Source of the DNA: Saccharothrix australiensis | Lineage (GTDB): Bacteria; Actinomycetota; Actinomycetes; Mycobacteriales; Pseudonocardiaceae | Direction of reading: 5' to 3' | Assembly: GCF_003634935.1 (NCBI RefSeq) | Contig: NZ_RBXO01000001.1 | Coordinates: forward strand, 2,877,501-2,941,500 | Length of the DNA stretch: 64,000 bases | The notes under the pieces: generated by a model | Told to the model about the DNA's origin: nothing | What the model saw: only the letters and a program-made list of their open reading frames with translations | Database searches by the model: none | In this document: piece after piece, positions 1-9,700 of the stretch | How the letters are laid out: each line of letters begins with the position of its first letter | Position numbering within the stretch: the stretch's first letter is position 1 | Translations under genes and position numbers: made by a program

Positions 1-282
1 GCCTTCGAGGTCCTTGGTGGCCAGGTTGACGCCGGCGAAGGTGCCCTTGGCCATCATCTCGGTGATGGTGCGGCGCTCGTCCTCGGTGATGCCGGGGTCG
101 GCGGCCGGCGGGTGCAGGACGATCGACGTGTCGGGCTGGCCGACGGGGCCGACGGTGATCCAGCGCAGGCCCTCGTAGCCGACGTCGTTGCGGACCTCGA
201 AGCCGAGGGTGTCGCGGTAGAAGGCGAGGGCCGCGTCGGGGTCGTCCTGCGGGAGGAAGCTGGAGTGGATGGTGATGTCCAT
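1..282 (-). CDS. VOC-family (glyoxalase-like) protein, C-terminus outside window
   Basis: The start codon is the ATG at 282, and the frame runs off the left edge after about 94 residues. It begins MDITIHSSFLPQDDPDAALA and continues FYRDTLGFEV, the usual first beta-alpha module of vicinal-oxygen-chelate proteins (metal-dependent dioxygenases, glyoxalases and resistance proteins). The start lies 11 bases after the stop of the AraC-type gene upstream on the same strand, so the two are probably co-transcribed. AraC plus VOC is a common actinomycete pairing. The substrate cannot be inferred. Confidence 0.8.
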   Translation of the reverse strand, partial: MDITIHSSFLPQDDPDAALAFYRDTLGFEVRNDVGYEGLRWITVGPVGQPDTSIVLHPPAADPGITEDERRTITEMMAKGTFAGVNLATKDLEG

Positions 283-292
283 GCCGGTCAGG

Positions 293-736
293 TTAGGTGG
301 GCCGGCGGAGGGTCGCTTCTCGATTCCTGATCGGTCTGGTGACCTGTTTCGAGACGCAGGACGGCATGCCCGCCGTCGCCCCCGCGGCCTGGTCGCGGTA
401 GGTGCTGGGCGGCACGCCGACCAGTTCGGTGAAGCGGGTGCTGAAGGTGCCCAGCGACGAGCAGCCGACCGCGAAGCAGACCTCCGTGACGCTGAGGTCG
501 CCCCGGCGCAGCAATGCCATCGCGCGCTCGATGCGCCGCGTCATGAGGTATCCGTACGGCGACTCGCCGTAAGCGCGTCGGAACTGGCGGCTGAGGTGGC
601 CGGCCGACATGTTCACGCCGCGCGCGAGGGCTTCCACGTCGAGCGGCTGCGCGTACTCCCGGTCGATCCGGTCACGGACCCGACGCAACCGTGCGAGGTC
701 GCCGAGGCGGTGCGCCGCTGCGGGTTTGCTGGTCAC
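293..736 (-). CDS. AraC-family transcriptional regulator, short form
   Basis: A 147-residue protein from a GTG start at 736 (VTSKPAAAHRL). It is almost entirely the AraC/XylS DNA-binding domain: two helix-turn-helix units, the first around ALARGVNMSAGHLSRQFRRA and the second around VTEVCFAVGCSSLGTFSTRF, ending in the typical VGVPPSTYR. There is no room for a ligand-binding domain. The open frame extends upstream to 925, but that part reads like antisense of the neighbouring remnant, so the internal GTG is preferred. It probably regulates the VOC gene directly downstream. Confidence 0.8.
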   Translation of the reverse strand: MTSKPAAAHRLGDLARLRRVRDRIDREYAQPLDVEALARGVNMSAGHLSRQFRRAYGESPYGYLMTRRIERAMALLRRGDLSVTEVCFAVGCSSLGTFSTRFTELVGVPPSTYRDQAAGATAGMPSCVSKQVTRPIRNREATLRRPT

Positions 737-906
737 GTGCGCGATCGTGCCACATGCGGCTGTATGGAGTAGCGCGGTTGCCTGCCCGAGGTGGTGAGCT
801 GGGTCTCCGCCGTTGCGGCTGCCGTCTCCGCGTGCGGCGGAAGCACTGCGGCCACCCGGGTGCCCTCGGGTGGCCGCGGCGCTTCGGTGCGGAACGTCGC
901 CGGTGG

Positions 907-1489
907 CTACGTGAGCTGCACCCAACCGGCCTGGAGGTCGCCTTCCTCCCCCGACAGCTGCCCGTCGGATGACGGCGACGCGGGTGCCGGAGAGCCGGAC
1001 GTCGGCGACCGTGGTGATCTGCCGGATTCACCCGGCGATGTCGTCGGTGCGCGTCTGGGTGCCGTTGTGGCGGGTGGACGTCTCGCTCAGGCCGCCGGCC
1101 TGCGACGACCGGCTGGTGACGGCGACGAGTCCACCGCGCGGGACGACGGTCGTGACGTCCACGACGTGCTCGCCGGGCTGGTCGAGCACGGTTCGCCCGA
1201 TCGTGGCGGTGGTGGGCTGCTTCGGCGCGGTGCCGGGTCGGACGGGGTCGTCGGCGAAGCACGACACGGCGGTCACCACCCACTGCGGCGCGACCAGCGC
1301 GCCGCTGCATGCCCGGCCACCGGTCTCGGGGCGGCCGATGGAGAACTCGGCGGTGAACGGGAAGGCCGCGCTCGCGTCGCCGGGACCACCGACGGGGTGT
1401 GCGGCGGGCGCGGTCAGGAGCGCGCCCGCGGTGATCGCGGTGACCAGCACACCGGTGGTCCGCACCGGGCGACGGCGGAGGGATCCCAT
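907..1489 (-). pseudogene. Decayed secreted trypsin-like (S1-fold) protein
   Basis: From the ATG at 1489 there is a signal peptide (MGSLRRRPVRTTGVLVTAIT, then an Ala-rich stretch) followed by an S1-like core with ACSGALVAPQWVVTAVSCF. The frame stops at 1028 (TGA). Translation beyond that stop continues convincingly as ITTVADVRLSGTRVAVIRR. After a further one-base frame change it ends GEEGDLQAGWVQLT and stops at 907. A nonsense codon and a frameshift therefore interrupt the gene. The catalytic His expected in a TAAHC motif reads TAVSC, so even the ancestor was probably not an active protease. Assigned from motif memory, not a search. Confidence 0.6.
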
Positions 1490-2090
1490 GGGAATCTCGG
1501 AACTCTTCTGCGGCAGGGTGGTGGTGTCCGCCCGCACGTCGCGACCCGCCGGTGCGGGCCGGTCGACGTGCGAGGGCAGCACCGGGCGCGCCCGCGGTGG
1601 GCGAGCGGTCGGTGGGCGGGCGGGACCAGGCGCGCCGGCAGATCGAACTCCGCGACGACCGCCACACCCCGACCGCGTCCCGGACGTGACCACCGGGCGC
1701 GCGTCCCGCACCCGACGGCCCGCGCGACCGGGCCGGGCCTGCCGGCCCGGCGGTGACCCCGGACCGGCACGCGGGCGGTGGTGCGGAAAACCCGTTGGCG
1801 GACACGGGGGCCGGTGGGTAGTGTCCGCCGCGTCAAACCGTGAACTCGTGGGCTCGACGCCCTGGAAAGCAGATGATGTATGTCCTGGCATTGGCCGAGT
1901 GCGTCCCGCCATCGCACCTCGGCCGGGTCCTGTCGCTGACCGCTCACGCGTGTCGGCTTTCCCGGCGTCGTCGGGTGCGGCTTCGGGCTGCCCGTCTTCC
2001 CTGACGCGGCCGCCCACCGCGGGCGAGGACCGCTCGGCCCCTCCGGCCTTCGACCGTACGAAGTACGAGATCCGGCTAGGAGAGTTCCGG
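1490..2090. other. Non-coding gap with no recognised gene
   Basis: About 600 bases between the trypsin-like remnant and the first RNHCP gene. Open frames cross it on both strands, but their translations are Pro/Arg/Ala-rich and show no family resemblance. It presumably carries the divergent promoters. No clear -10/-35 pair was found. Confidence 0.5.
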
Positions 2091-2471
2091 GTGTCCAACA
2101 CCGACAAGAACAGCAACCCGTCCCACTCCGGTGTGCGCACGGAGACCTTCGCCTGCGTGTGGTGCGGGCTGACGGTCGCCGCGGCGGCTCCCGACGGCAG
2201 GCGGCGCAACCACTGCCCGAGCTGCCTGCACTCGCGGCACGTCCACGACCACGTCGAGGACGGGCCGTCCGAGTGCCAGGCGCGGATGGCGCCCATCTCG
2301 ATCGCGGTGCTGCGCAACGGCGACTGGAAGGTCATCCACCGCTGCACGCGCTGCGACGAGCTGACCGCGAACCGGGTGCACGGCGACGACAACCAGCTCA
2401 TCCTGATGCGGCTGGCCGTCCGCCCGCTGGCGCAACCGCCGTTCCCGCTGGAGGTTTTCGGCGACCTGTGA
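2091..2471 (+). CDS. RNHCP-domain zinc-ribbon protein (copy 1)
   Basis: A 126-residue protein from GTG 2091, chosen because AGGAGAG at 2078-2084 sits at the right distance. It contains FACVWCGL, then RRRNHCPSCLHSRHVHD (the signature RNHCP motif), then a second Cys pair in CTRCDELTANRVHGDDN. The paired CxxC sets suggest a zinc ribbon. The function of the family is not established. The neighbour 25 bases downstream is a paralogue in the same orientation, so the two form a tandem pair and probably an operon. Confidence 0.82.
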   Translation: MSNTDKNSNPSHSGVRTETFACVWCGLTVAAAAPDGRRRNHCPSCLHSRHVHDHVEDGPSECQARMAPISIAVLRNGDWKVIHRCTRCDELTANRVHGDDNQLILMRLAVRPLAQPPFPLEVFGDL

Positions 2472-2496
2472 GGGTCGTCGGGGAACGGGGAGAACC

Positions 2497-2913
2497 ATGC
2501 CACGACACAACTCGCGGCACACCGGGCGGCGCGTCCAGCGGCACAAGGACGCGCCTCCGGGCGTGGACCGGCGGCCCGGCGGCGCGTTCCGCTGCGCGGG
2601 CTGCCGGCTGGACGTGCCGCTGACCGCACCGGGCACGGCGCACCGCAACCACTGCCCGCAATGCCTGAGCAGCCGACACGTGGACGGCCGGGTGCCCGGC
2701 GACCGCGCGGCCGACTGCGGCGGGCGGATGGAGGCGCTGAGCCTGTCGATCAGACCGGACGGCGAGTGGCTGCTCATCCACCACTGCCTGGTCTGCGGTG
2801 AGCTCAGCGCCAACCGCATCGCCGGCGACGACAACCCGCTGGCGCTGCTGAGGATGGCGGTCCGGCCGCTGTCCGACAGCACGATCCCGGTGCGGGCCCT
2901 GCTCGCGCTGTGA
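2497..2913 (+). CDS. RNHCP-domain zinc-ribbon protein (copy 2)
   Basis: A 138-residue paralogue of the preceding gene with ATG at 2497 after a GGGGAGAA ribosome site. It has FRCAGCRLDV, HRNHCPQCLSSRHVD and CLVCGELSANRIAGDDN in the same order and spacing as copy 1, with a basic N-terminal extension (MPRHNSRHTGRRVQRHKD). The duplication is old, since outside the Cys motifs the two proteins have clearly diverged. A strong hairpin follows the stop. Confidence 0.82.
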   Translation: MPRHNSRHTGRRVQRHKDAPPGVDRRPGGAFRCAGCRLDVPLTAPGTAHRNHCPQCLSSRHVDGRVPGDRAADCGGRMEALSLSIRPDGEWLLIHHCLVCGELSANRIAGDDNPLALLRMAVRPLSDSTIPVRALLAL

Positions 2914-2918
2914 CCCGC

Positions 2919-2956
2919 GACCCCGGCGTCGACCCCATCCGGTCGACGCCGGGGTC
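2919..2956. terminator. Bidirectional hairpin between convergent genes
   Basis: A perfect 16-bp stem (2919-2934 paired with 2941-2956, loop of six bases) lies between the stop of RNHCP copy 2 and the stop of the convergent serine hydrolase at 2963. There is no T-tract, which is usual for high-GC actinomycete terminators. Confidence 0.75.
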
Positions 2957-2962
2957 CGGGCG

Positions 2963-4126
2963 TCAGGCGTGCCCGTCACCACCGGCCATGCCGGGCCGCC
3001 CGCCGCGGAACACGACGTCCACGAGCCGCTGCGTCGCCTTCTGGAACGGCACGGCCAGCGACAGCGCGGCGTCGTCCACGTAGTTCAGCGTGGCGGTCAG
3101 GGTCTTGCCGCCGTCGGGCGTGCTGTACATCAGCGCCGCGTGCCCGGCCGCGCCGCCGTTGTGGCTGATGATCGTGCGGCCCTGGCCGATGTCCTGCACG
3201 AACACACCCAGGCCGTAGCCCATGTCCGGGATGGGCGTCGGGCGGGGCGTGCACATCTCGGCCAGCAGCGGCGCCGGGAGGAGCTTGCCGCTCAGCAGCC
3301 CGGAGATGAACGTGTGCAGGTCCTGGGCGGTCGAGATCATGTCGCCGCCGCTGGAGATCCAGGAGGGGTTGTGGCGCGTGACGTCGACGGTCCGCTCCTG
3401 CCCGCCGTCCTCGTACCGGTAGTAGGCGCGGGGGTGCGGCTCGGGGACCTCGGTCCCGGTGGTCGGCGCGACGGTGTTGGTCATCCCGAGCGGCCCCAGG
3501 ACGAGCCGCTGCAACTCCTCGGCCGGCGGGCGGCCGGTGACCTGCTCGACCAGCAGCCGGGCCAGCACGTAGTTGGTGTTGGCGTAGCTCCAGCCCGTGC
3601 CCGGCTCGAACCGCGCGGGCTTGGCCAGCGCCAGCCGCGCCAACTCCTCCGGCCGGTAGGTCTTGAACCGGTTGTCCACCCACTCCTTGCCGGCGGTGGT
3701 GGCGGGGATCCCCGGCACGAACGTCCCGTCGTCGTAGTACTCGCCGGTGAAGTTGAAGATCCCGCTGGTGTGCTGCAACAGCATCCGCACCGTGATCCGC
3801 TCGTCGAGCCCGAACCCCGGCAGGAGGCCGGCCACCGCGTCGTCCAGCCCGAACCTGCCCTCGGCCACCAGTCGCAGCACCAGGGTCGCGACGAACGTCT
3901 TGGTGTTGCTGCCGATCCGGACGTGCCCGTCGGTCGGCGGCTGCGCGGTCCCACCCAGCTCGGCGACACCGGCCGCGCCGACCCACACACCCCGCTCGTC
4001 CTGCACGCGCAGCGCGACCCCGGTGAGACCGGAATCGACGATCTCCTGGATGACCTGCTGCAACTCGGGGCGGTCCGGCGCGGTGCTCGGGGTGGGCTGG
4101 CCCTGGTCGGTGACGGTGGTGGACAT
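2963..4126 (-). CDS. Serine hydrolase of the beta-lactamase / D-Ala-D-Ala carboxypeptidase fold
   Basis: A 387-residue protein. The ATG at 4126 is preferred over the upstream start at 4210 because AGGAG precedes it. The class C/esterase-like catalytic set is visible: SxxK as S73-N-T-K76, YxN as Y181-A-N183 in GWSYANTNYV, and a late HNGG motif (ISHNGGAAGH) in the position of the third box. No convincing signal peptide is seen, so the protein may be cytoplasmic. Such proteins include esterases, peptidases and carboxypeptidases, and the substrate is unknown. It is convergent with the RNHCP pair. Confidence 0.85.
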   Translation of the reverse strand: MSTTVTDQGQPTPSTAPDRPELQQVIQEIVDSGLTGVALRVQDERGVWVGAAGVAELGGTAQPPTDGHVRIGSNTKTFVATLVLRLVAEGRFGLDDAVAGLLPGFGLDERITVRMLLQHTSGIFNFTGEYYDDGTFVPGIPATTAGKEWVDNRFKTYRPEELARLALAKPARFEPGTGWSYANTNYVLARLLVEQVTGRPPAEELQRLVLGPLGMTNTVAPTTGTEVPEPHPRAYYRYEDGGQERTVDVTRHNPSWISSGGDMISTAQDLHTFISGLLSGKLLPAPLLAEMCTPRPTPIPDMGYGLGVFVQDIGQGRTIISHNGGAAGHAALMYSTPDGGKTLTATLNYVDDAALSLAVPFQKATQRLVDVVFRGGRPGMAGGDGHA

Positions 4127-4270
4127 GGCCGTGTGCTCCTCGGGATCGGTCGCGAAGGTCGAGTGGGCCGATGAGGGGCGTCGCACCCCATCGGGAGCGG
4201 TGCTGGTCATCGGGTGCCCTTCGTCGAGGTCGTTGCGACCACTGTGGCCGGCGGACCGGACACGGGACTG

Positions 4271-5071
4271 TCACGGCTCTGACACCGACCACGCCGGGGG
4301 TGCGGGCGGGTGACAGGGCCGTGTTTCCGCGTGGCCGGGGAGGGGTTGGCCGGGGCTCCGCCCCAGCCGGCGCAGCAGCTCGGCGCGGGTGGCGTGGTAG
4401 CCCGCCGGCCGGGGCCCGAGGCGGTCGACGATCGCCGGCGCCACCTCCGGGCCGTCGAGTTCGGCGACGGCGATGGCCCGGTTGAGGGCGACGACCGGTG
4501 ACGGGTCGAGGCGGACGAGCTGGTCGTAGAGCGCGAGCACCTGCGACCAGTCGGTGTCGCGCATGTCGCGGGCGGAGGTGTGCACGGCGTTGATCGCCGC
4601 GAGGACCTGGTAACGCCCCGGAGGCCAGGCGTTCGCGCACCAGCCGATGGCCCTCGGCGATCAGCGCCGCGTCCCACGCACCGCGGTCCTGCTGGTCGAG
4701 GGGGACCAGTTCGCCGCCGGCGATCCTGGCGGCGCGGCGGGCCTCGGTGAGCAGCATCAGCGCCAGCAGCCCGGCCACCTCGCCGTTGTCCGGCAGGAGG
4801 GCGCGGATCAGGCGGGTGAGCCGGATCGCCTCGGCGGTCAGGTCGTGGCGCACCGGCCCGGTGCCGGGGCCGGTCGCCAGGTAGCCCTCGTTGAACACGA
4901 GGAAGAGCACGGCGAGCACACCGGAGACGCGCGCCGGGAGGTCCTCCGCGGACGGCACGCGGTAGGGGATGCGCGCCGCCTTGATCTTGACCTTCGCGCG
5001 GGTGATCCGCTGTCCTCCTCCGGCGTGGCGAGGGCGGCCCGGTCGTGGATCACGGAAGCCAGGTACTGCAT
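4271..5071 (-). pseudogene. Chimeric remnant: start of a YCII-like gene joined to an ECF42-type sigma factor
   Basis: From ATG 5071 the frame reads MQYLASVIHDRAALATPEED, which looks like the first strand and helix of a YCII/DGPF-domain protein. It is then joined in another frame to sigma-factor sequence (TRAKVKIKAARIPYRVPSAE, VLAVLFLVFNEGY), the linker region of ECF42 sigma factors, which are normally encoded just after a YCII gene. Near 4625 a second frame change is needed to continue RYQVLAAINAVHTSARDMRD and the C-terminal helical domain to 4271. Most of the YCII gene and sigma regions 2-4 are gone. The deletion and frameshift make this non-functional. Confidence 0.6.
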
Positions 5072-5123
5072 CCGGAGATCGTCTCCCGTGGGTCGAGGCG
5101 GTGCGGTGTGCGGGTCGGGTACG

Positions 5124-5560
5124 TCAGGCCGTCGCGTAGCGCGGGCGTCCGGCGGGCCGGTAGACCTGGATCGTCACGCCCCGCGAGTCGACTCGCGACT
5201 CGACCGGGTCGAGCGCGAGATCCGGGCCCGCGTCCGGGAACAACCGCGCGCCTTGGCCGAGCACCACGGGGATGACGATCAGGGTGATCTCGTCGACCAG
5301 GCCGTTCCGGAGCAGCCACCGGGTCAGGGCGCCACTGCCGTGCACCTGCAACTCGCCCCCCGGCCGGGCCTTCAGGTCCGCGGCGAACAGCTCGTAGGTC
5401 CGCCTGCCGAACAGGAACGCGTCGGCGCGCTGGTAGGTCCGGTTGATGAACGCGTGGGTCTCGTCGTCGCCCTTCCCCAGGGCCCACCCACCGCGCTCGA
5501 ACCCGTTGCGGCGGTCCTCGTCCGTCGCGCCGCCGTTGGTCGCAGGCGGTCCGACGACAC
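5124..5560 (-). pseudogene. Dihydrofolate-reductase-like (RibD C-terminal) gene with deletions
   Basis: The visible frame reads DRRNGFERGGW, then FLFGRRTYELFAADLKARPG, then HGSGALTRWLLRNGLVDEIT and VIPVVLGQGARLFPD, stopping at 5124. These are ordered pieces of the RibD_C/DHFR-like family. The first beta strand with the usual VxxSLDG/TLDG motif and start codon is missing, and the segment normally between the FAA and KARPGGE motifs (about 50 residues) is absent. I read this as a deletion derivative. An intact relative is at 46306. Confidence 0.55.
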
Positions 5561-5621
5561 GACGGTTCCGTGCCCGCTGTCGGCACGTCGACGTGCAGGG
5601 CCGAGCGCTGGGGCTCGCTGC

Positions 5622-6047
5622 TCAGCAGATGCAGAACTCGTTGCCCTCCGGGTCCTGCATGACCGCGAAGCAGTCCATCTCGTCCTCGACCGTGCGGACG
5701 TGCTTCGCCCCGCCCTCGACCAGTCGTGCGGCCTCGGCGTCGACGAGCGCGCGGCGCGACTCCTTCGGCGTCCCACGAGGCCCGGCGACCCGGACGTCCA
5801 GGTGCACGCGGTTCTTGCCCACCTTGCGTTCCGGCACGCGCTGGAACAACACCCGCGGACCCACTCCGTCCGGGTCGAACACCGCGTTCCACGCCTCCTC
5901 CCCGACACCTGCGGCCCGCGAGAAGTCCGACCAACTCGCGTACCCCTGCGGTGGGGGCTCCAGCCGGTAGTCGAGCGCGGACGCCCAGAACCGCGCCAGA
6001 CGCCCCGGATCGACGCAGTCCACCACCACCTGCACCTGTTTCGCCAT
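5622..6047 (-). CDS. VOC-family glyoxalase-like protein
   Basis: A 141-residue protein with ATG at 6047: MAKQVQVVVDCVDPGRLARF, WASALDYRLE, RVHLDVRVAG and a C-terminal VMQDPEGNEFCIC. This is the Glyoxalase_6-like pattern, with His near the middle and Glu near the end as potential metal ligands. The length matches the family. It is a monocistronic gene divergent from the small secreted protein at 6211. Confidence 0.85.
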   Translation of the reverse strand: MAKQVQVVVDCVDPGRLARFWASALDYRLEPPPQGYASWSDFSRAAGVGEEAWNAVFDPDGVGPRVLFQRVPERKVGKNRVHLDVRVAGPRGTPKESRRALVDAEAARLVEGGAKHVRTVEDEMDCFAVMQDPEGNEFCIC

Positions 6048-6210
6048 GCGCCGACTATGCCGGAATCACGGGACGCGCCGCAGGGTGGACGACCGGGTGA
6101 GTCCCGCATCGCCCGAAAGGCCCACCGCGCTGCCGGTCATTCGACCCACAGTGCGTGGGCACATCCGGGGTTATCTTGCGGCCGACCCACCCACCACTCG
6201 GAGGAGCACC

Positions 6211-6528
6211 ATGACGACCACCCGCCGCGTTCTCACCGGTCTGGCCACCGCAGGTCTGGTCATCTCGGTCCTCGGCGCGGGCTCCGCCTCCGCCGCGACC
6301 AAGGGCAAGATCATCATCTCCAACAACTGCGGCAAGGCGGTGTCCACCACGATCCACCGCACCGACGGCTCGATGATCGCGGGCACCGGCGCCGCCCCGG
6401 CGGGCAGCTTCCTGTCCTACCCGGTCTACCCCGGCACCTACCAGGTCCGCGTGCCCGCAGGCAACCGGAACGTGCGCATCCTCGACCTCGGCGGCAAGGC
6501 CCACGCGGCCGTCGTCCGGGCCTGCTGA
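6211..6528 (+). CDS. Small secreted protein of unknown function
   Basis: A 105-residue product with GGAGGAG just upstream of ATG 6211. It has a clear Sec signal peptide (MTTTRRVLTGLATAGLVISV, ending SASAA), leaving a mature domain of about 75 residues with two Cys (SNNCGKAV and the final RAC) that could form one disulfide. The mature part reads like a small beta-rich domain. I do not recognise the family. Confidence 0.7.
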   Translation: MTTTRRVLTGLATAGLVISVLGAGSASAATKGKIIISNNCGKAVSTTIHRTDGSMIAGTGAAPAGSFLSYPVYPGTYQVRVPAGNRNVRILDLGGKAHAAVVRAC

Positions 6529-6717
6529 CCCCGACCGACGGCACGCCGCCCCCGGCGCCGGCCGGTGGCCCAGCCGGTGCCCAGCCGCGTCGGGGGAGGT
6601 TCTGCGCGGACGTCCCCGCGGACCGGTCTGGCCACCGTGTCGATCACCGTGGACGACACGTGCGCAGCCGGGAATGATCGACGGTCGCGGCCCGGTGCGC
6701 TGGTACCTTCGGCTGTC

Positions 6718-9700
6718 ATGGTTGACGCCCTGCGGCTGGCCAAGGTCGTGGTCGAATCGCTCGTGCGCCGCTTGCTGGCCGATCGACAGCGACGCGATGA
6801 GCGGTCCCGCCCCTTGTCGGAGCTGATCAACGTCTCGCTCGTCGACGACTACCAGCGGCGCAAGCTCCGGCGTGAGATCGAGGCGATGCGGGACGCGGTC
6901 GCGCAGCGGCTCGACTCCTTCTCCGGCCAGGAGTGGAACGGGCTCGCGGAGGGGGACCGCAACGCCGCGCTGGCGGCGGTCGTCGACGCGTTCGAGTCCG
7001 CGGACCTGTCCGACGCGGCGTTCCTCGCCGCCGACGCCGACCCCCTGCGGTTGGCCCGCGACATCAGGGCGACCGTACCGGCGCTGCCCGCCGAAGCAGG
7101 GCTCAGCGGCCCGGCTTCGGCCTACTACGACCGGTTGTTGGACGAGTGCTGCACGGTCCACGCCCAACTGACGGTGCACTTGTCCGCCTTCACCTCACGT
7201 GGCCTGGTCGAACTGCTCGGCCGGGCCTCCTCGCTCAGCGCCAAGGTCGAGCAGGTGCTGCACCGGCTGCCCCTGCGAGCGCTGGACGCCCCGACCGGGT
7301 CCGACCACGACGCGGAATTCCTCGACCGCTACCTCGCCCACATCAGCGCGACGTTGGACACCGTCGAGCTGTTCGGCCTCGACGTGCGCGGCTACCGTCC
7401 GGCCAACACCCTCAGTGTCGCCTACATCAGCCTCACGGCCTCGCTGGAAACCGGGCGATCGCGGGAGCGACGGGACCACAGCTGGAGAAGGGGCGACCGA
7501 CCCGATGAAGCGCCCAAGGAAGAAGCCGGGGTTCGTGTCGAGCACGTGCTCAGCGGCGCACGGCGAATCCTCCTGCGGGGAGACGCGGGGTCGGGCAAAA
7601 CAACGCTGCTGCACTGGCTGGCGGTCAACGCGGCGCGTGGCGCGTTCAAGGCCGAACTCCGCGACTGGAACGGGCTCACGCCGTTCCTGGTCAAGTTGCG
7701 CGGGTACGCGGGCCGCACACTGCCCGCCCCCGAGAGGTTGCTCGACGGTGTGGCCGACCCGCTCGCCGGCTTGATGCCGCCCGGATGGGCGCATCGCCGG
7801 CTCGGCGAGGGTCGGGCACTGCTCCTGGTGGACGGGGTCGACGAACTCCCGGCGGATGATCGCCGCGCGGCACGGGACTGGGTCCGGCAGCTGCTCCACG
7901 CGTACCCCGACAACCGGGTGGTCGTGACTTCGCGACCACATGCCGCAGCCGCGAGGTGGCTGGGAGCGGAGAACTTCGAGTCGGCCGCGCTCGACCGGAT
8001 GCACGCGACCGACGTCCGCAACCTGATCGCACACTGGCACGAGGCGATCCGCGACGCGGACGGCCTGCCCTGCGACCCGGAGGAGCTACAGGGGTACGAA
8101 CGCGCGCTGCTGGCGCACTTGGACGCCAGCCCGCACTTGCAAGGCTTGGCTGCCAATCCCTTGCTGTGCGCCATGTTGTGCGCCCTGAACCTGGATCGGC
8201 ACAGCGCGCTCCCACTGGATCGCATGGGCGTCTACGCGGCGGCACTGGACATGCTCTTGGAACGCCGCGACGTCGAAAGGCGTGTGCCCAGCTACGCCGG
8301 CACGCAGCTCAAGGTGCGCGACAAGATCGACCTGCTCCAGTACCTCGCGTGGCGGTTGTCGGTGAACAGCCGCACGCAGATGTCCCGCGAGGATGCCATC
8401 CGTCGGTTGTCCGAACGGTTGGCCGCGATGCCGTTGCAGGCCGCCGACCCCGAGGCGGTCCTCGACCACCTGCTGCACCGCAGCGGTGTGGTTCGGGAGC
8501 CGGTGGTCGATCGCATCGACTTCGTCCACCGCACCTTCCAGGAATACCTCACGGCTCGGGAAGCCGCGGAGCAGGGCGATGTCGGTCTCCTGGTGGGCCA
8601 CGCCCATCTGGACACCTGGCGGGAGACGATCATCATGGCGGCCGGCCACGGCAACCGGCCGACCCGGCACGAGCTGCTCACCGGGCTTCTGCGCAGAGCA
8701 GAAGCCGAGCCCAGGAACTCACGCGGGTTGCGACTGCTGGCGGCCGCTTGCCTGGAAACCGTCGGGTCCCTCGACGGCGACCTGCGCGCGCGGGTCGAGG
8801 GGTGCCTCGTGGAACTCATCCCTCCCAGGAGGTCCGAGGAGGCCCGTTCGCTCGCGTCGGCGGGTCCGGCACTGTTGCGCCACGCACCTCACGACCTGAG
8901 TGGTCTCTCCGAGCGGGCGAGCCGGTCGATGGTCGAGAGCGTGGCGCTGCTCGGTAGCCCGCAGGCTCTGCAACTGCTGTCGCGCTATGCGTCGGACCGG
9001 AGGCACGCTGTGCGAGAGCAGTTGTTCAAGCTGTGCGGCTACTTCCATCCCCAGGACTACGCCGAACAGGTCTTGTCCCGCATGGAGGGCTTCTTCGAAG
9101 AGCCGTGGATCACGAGCCTGCCCCAGCTCCGGGCTGCCCGCTGCCTGGCGGACCTGACGAAGATAAGCCATCTCCAGTTGACCGGCGTCGGTGACCTGTC
9201 CGCCGATCTCGCGGATCTGCCACCGGTGTCCGGCATGTGGCTCAGTGGAGAAATCGATGACATCTCCGAATTGGTGAAGCACGCTGGAACACTGACCCGG
9301 CTGGTCATCTGGTCCCAAGCCCCGATCAGGAGCCTGACGCCGCTGAGCCACCTGACCAACCTGACTTCACTGGTCGTCAGCCACCCCGGAGGGATCGACG
9401 ACCTCCGCCACCTGGAGCGCATGCCCGCTCTGGAAGAGCTTTGGCTGTACGACTGCCGGCGGGTCGACGATTTCTCCCCGCTGCTCGGGCTGACCAGGCT
9501 GCGGCGCCTCCGGCTGGAGACACCGGTCCAGCCACGGGTTTGGGGACTCTTACCCGAACTTCCCGCGCTCACGCGGCTCGACCTGCTCGGAAGCGCGCCG
9601 CCGCCGGACGGGCTCGCGGGTGTCGTCGCGACCGTACCGGGCCTCACCGAATTGAGCCTGATGGGCGCGGATTGGGTCGAGGACATCGATGCCGTCGTTG

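Noticed and set aside
969..2471. 500-codon open frame from 969 as a single gene
   Set aside because: Only the last 126 codons (from GTG 2091) show a family; the earlier part is antisense to the trypsin-like remnant.
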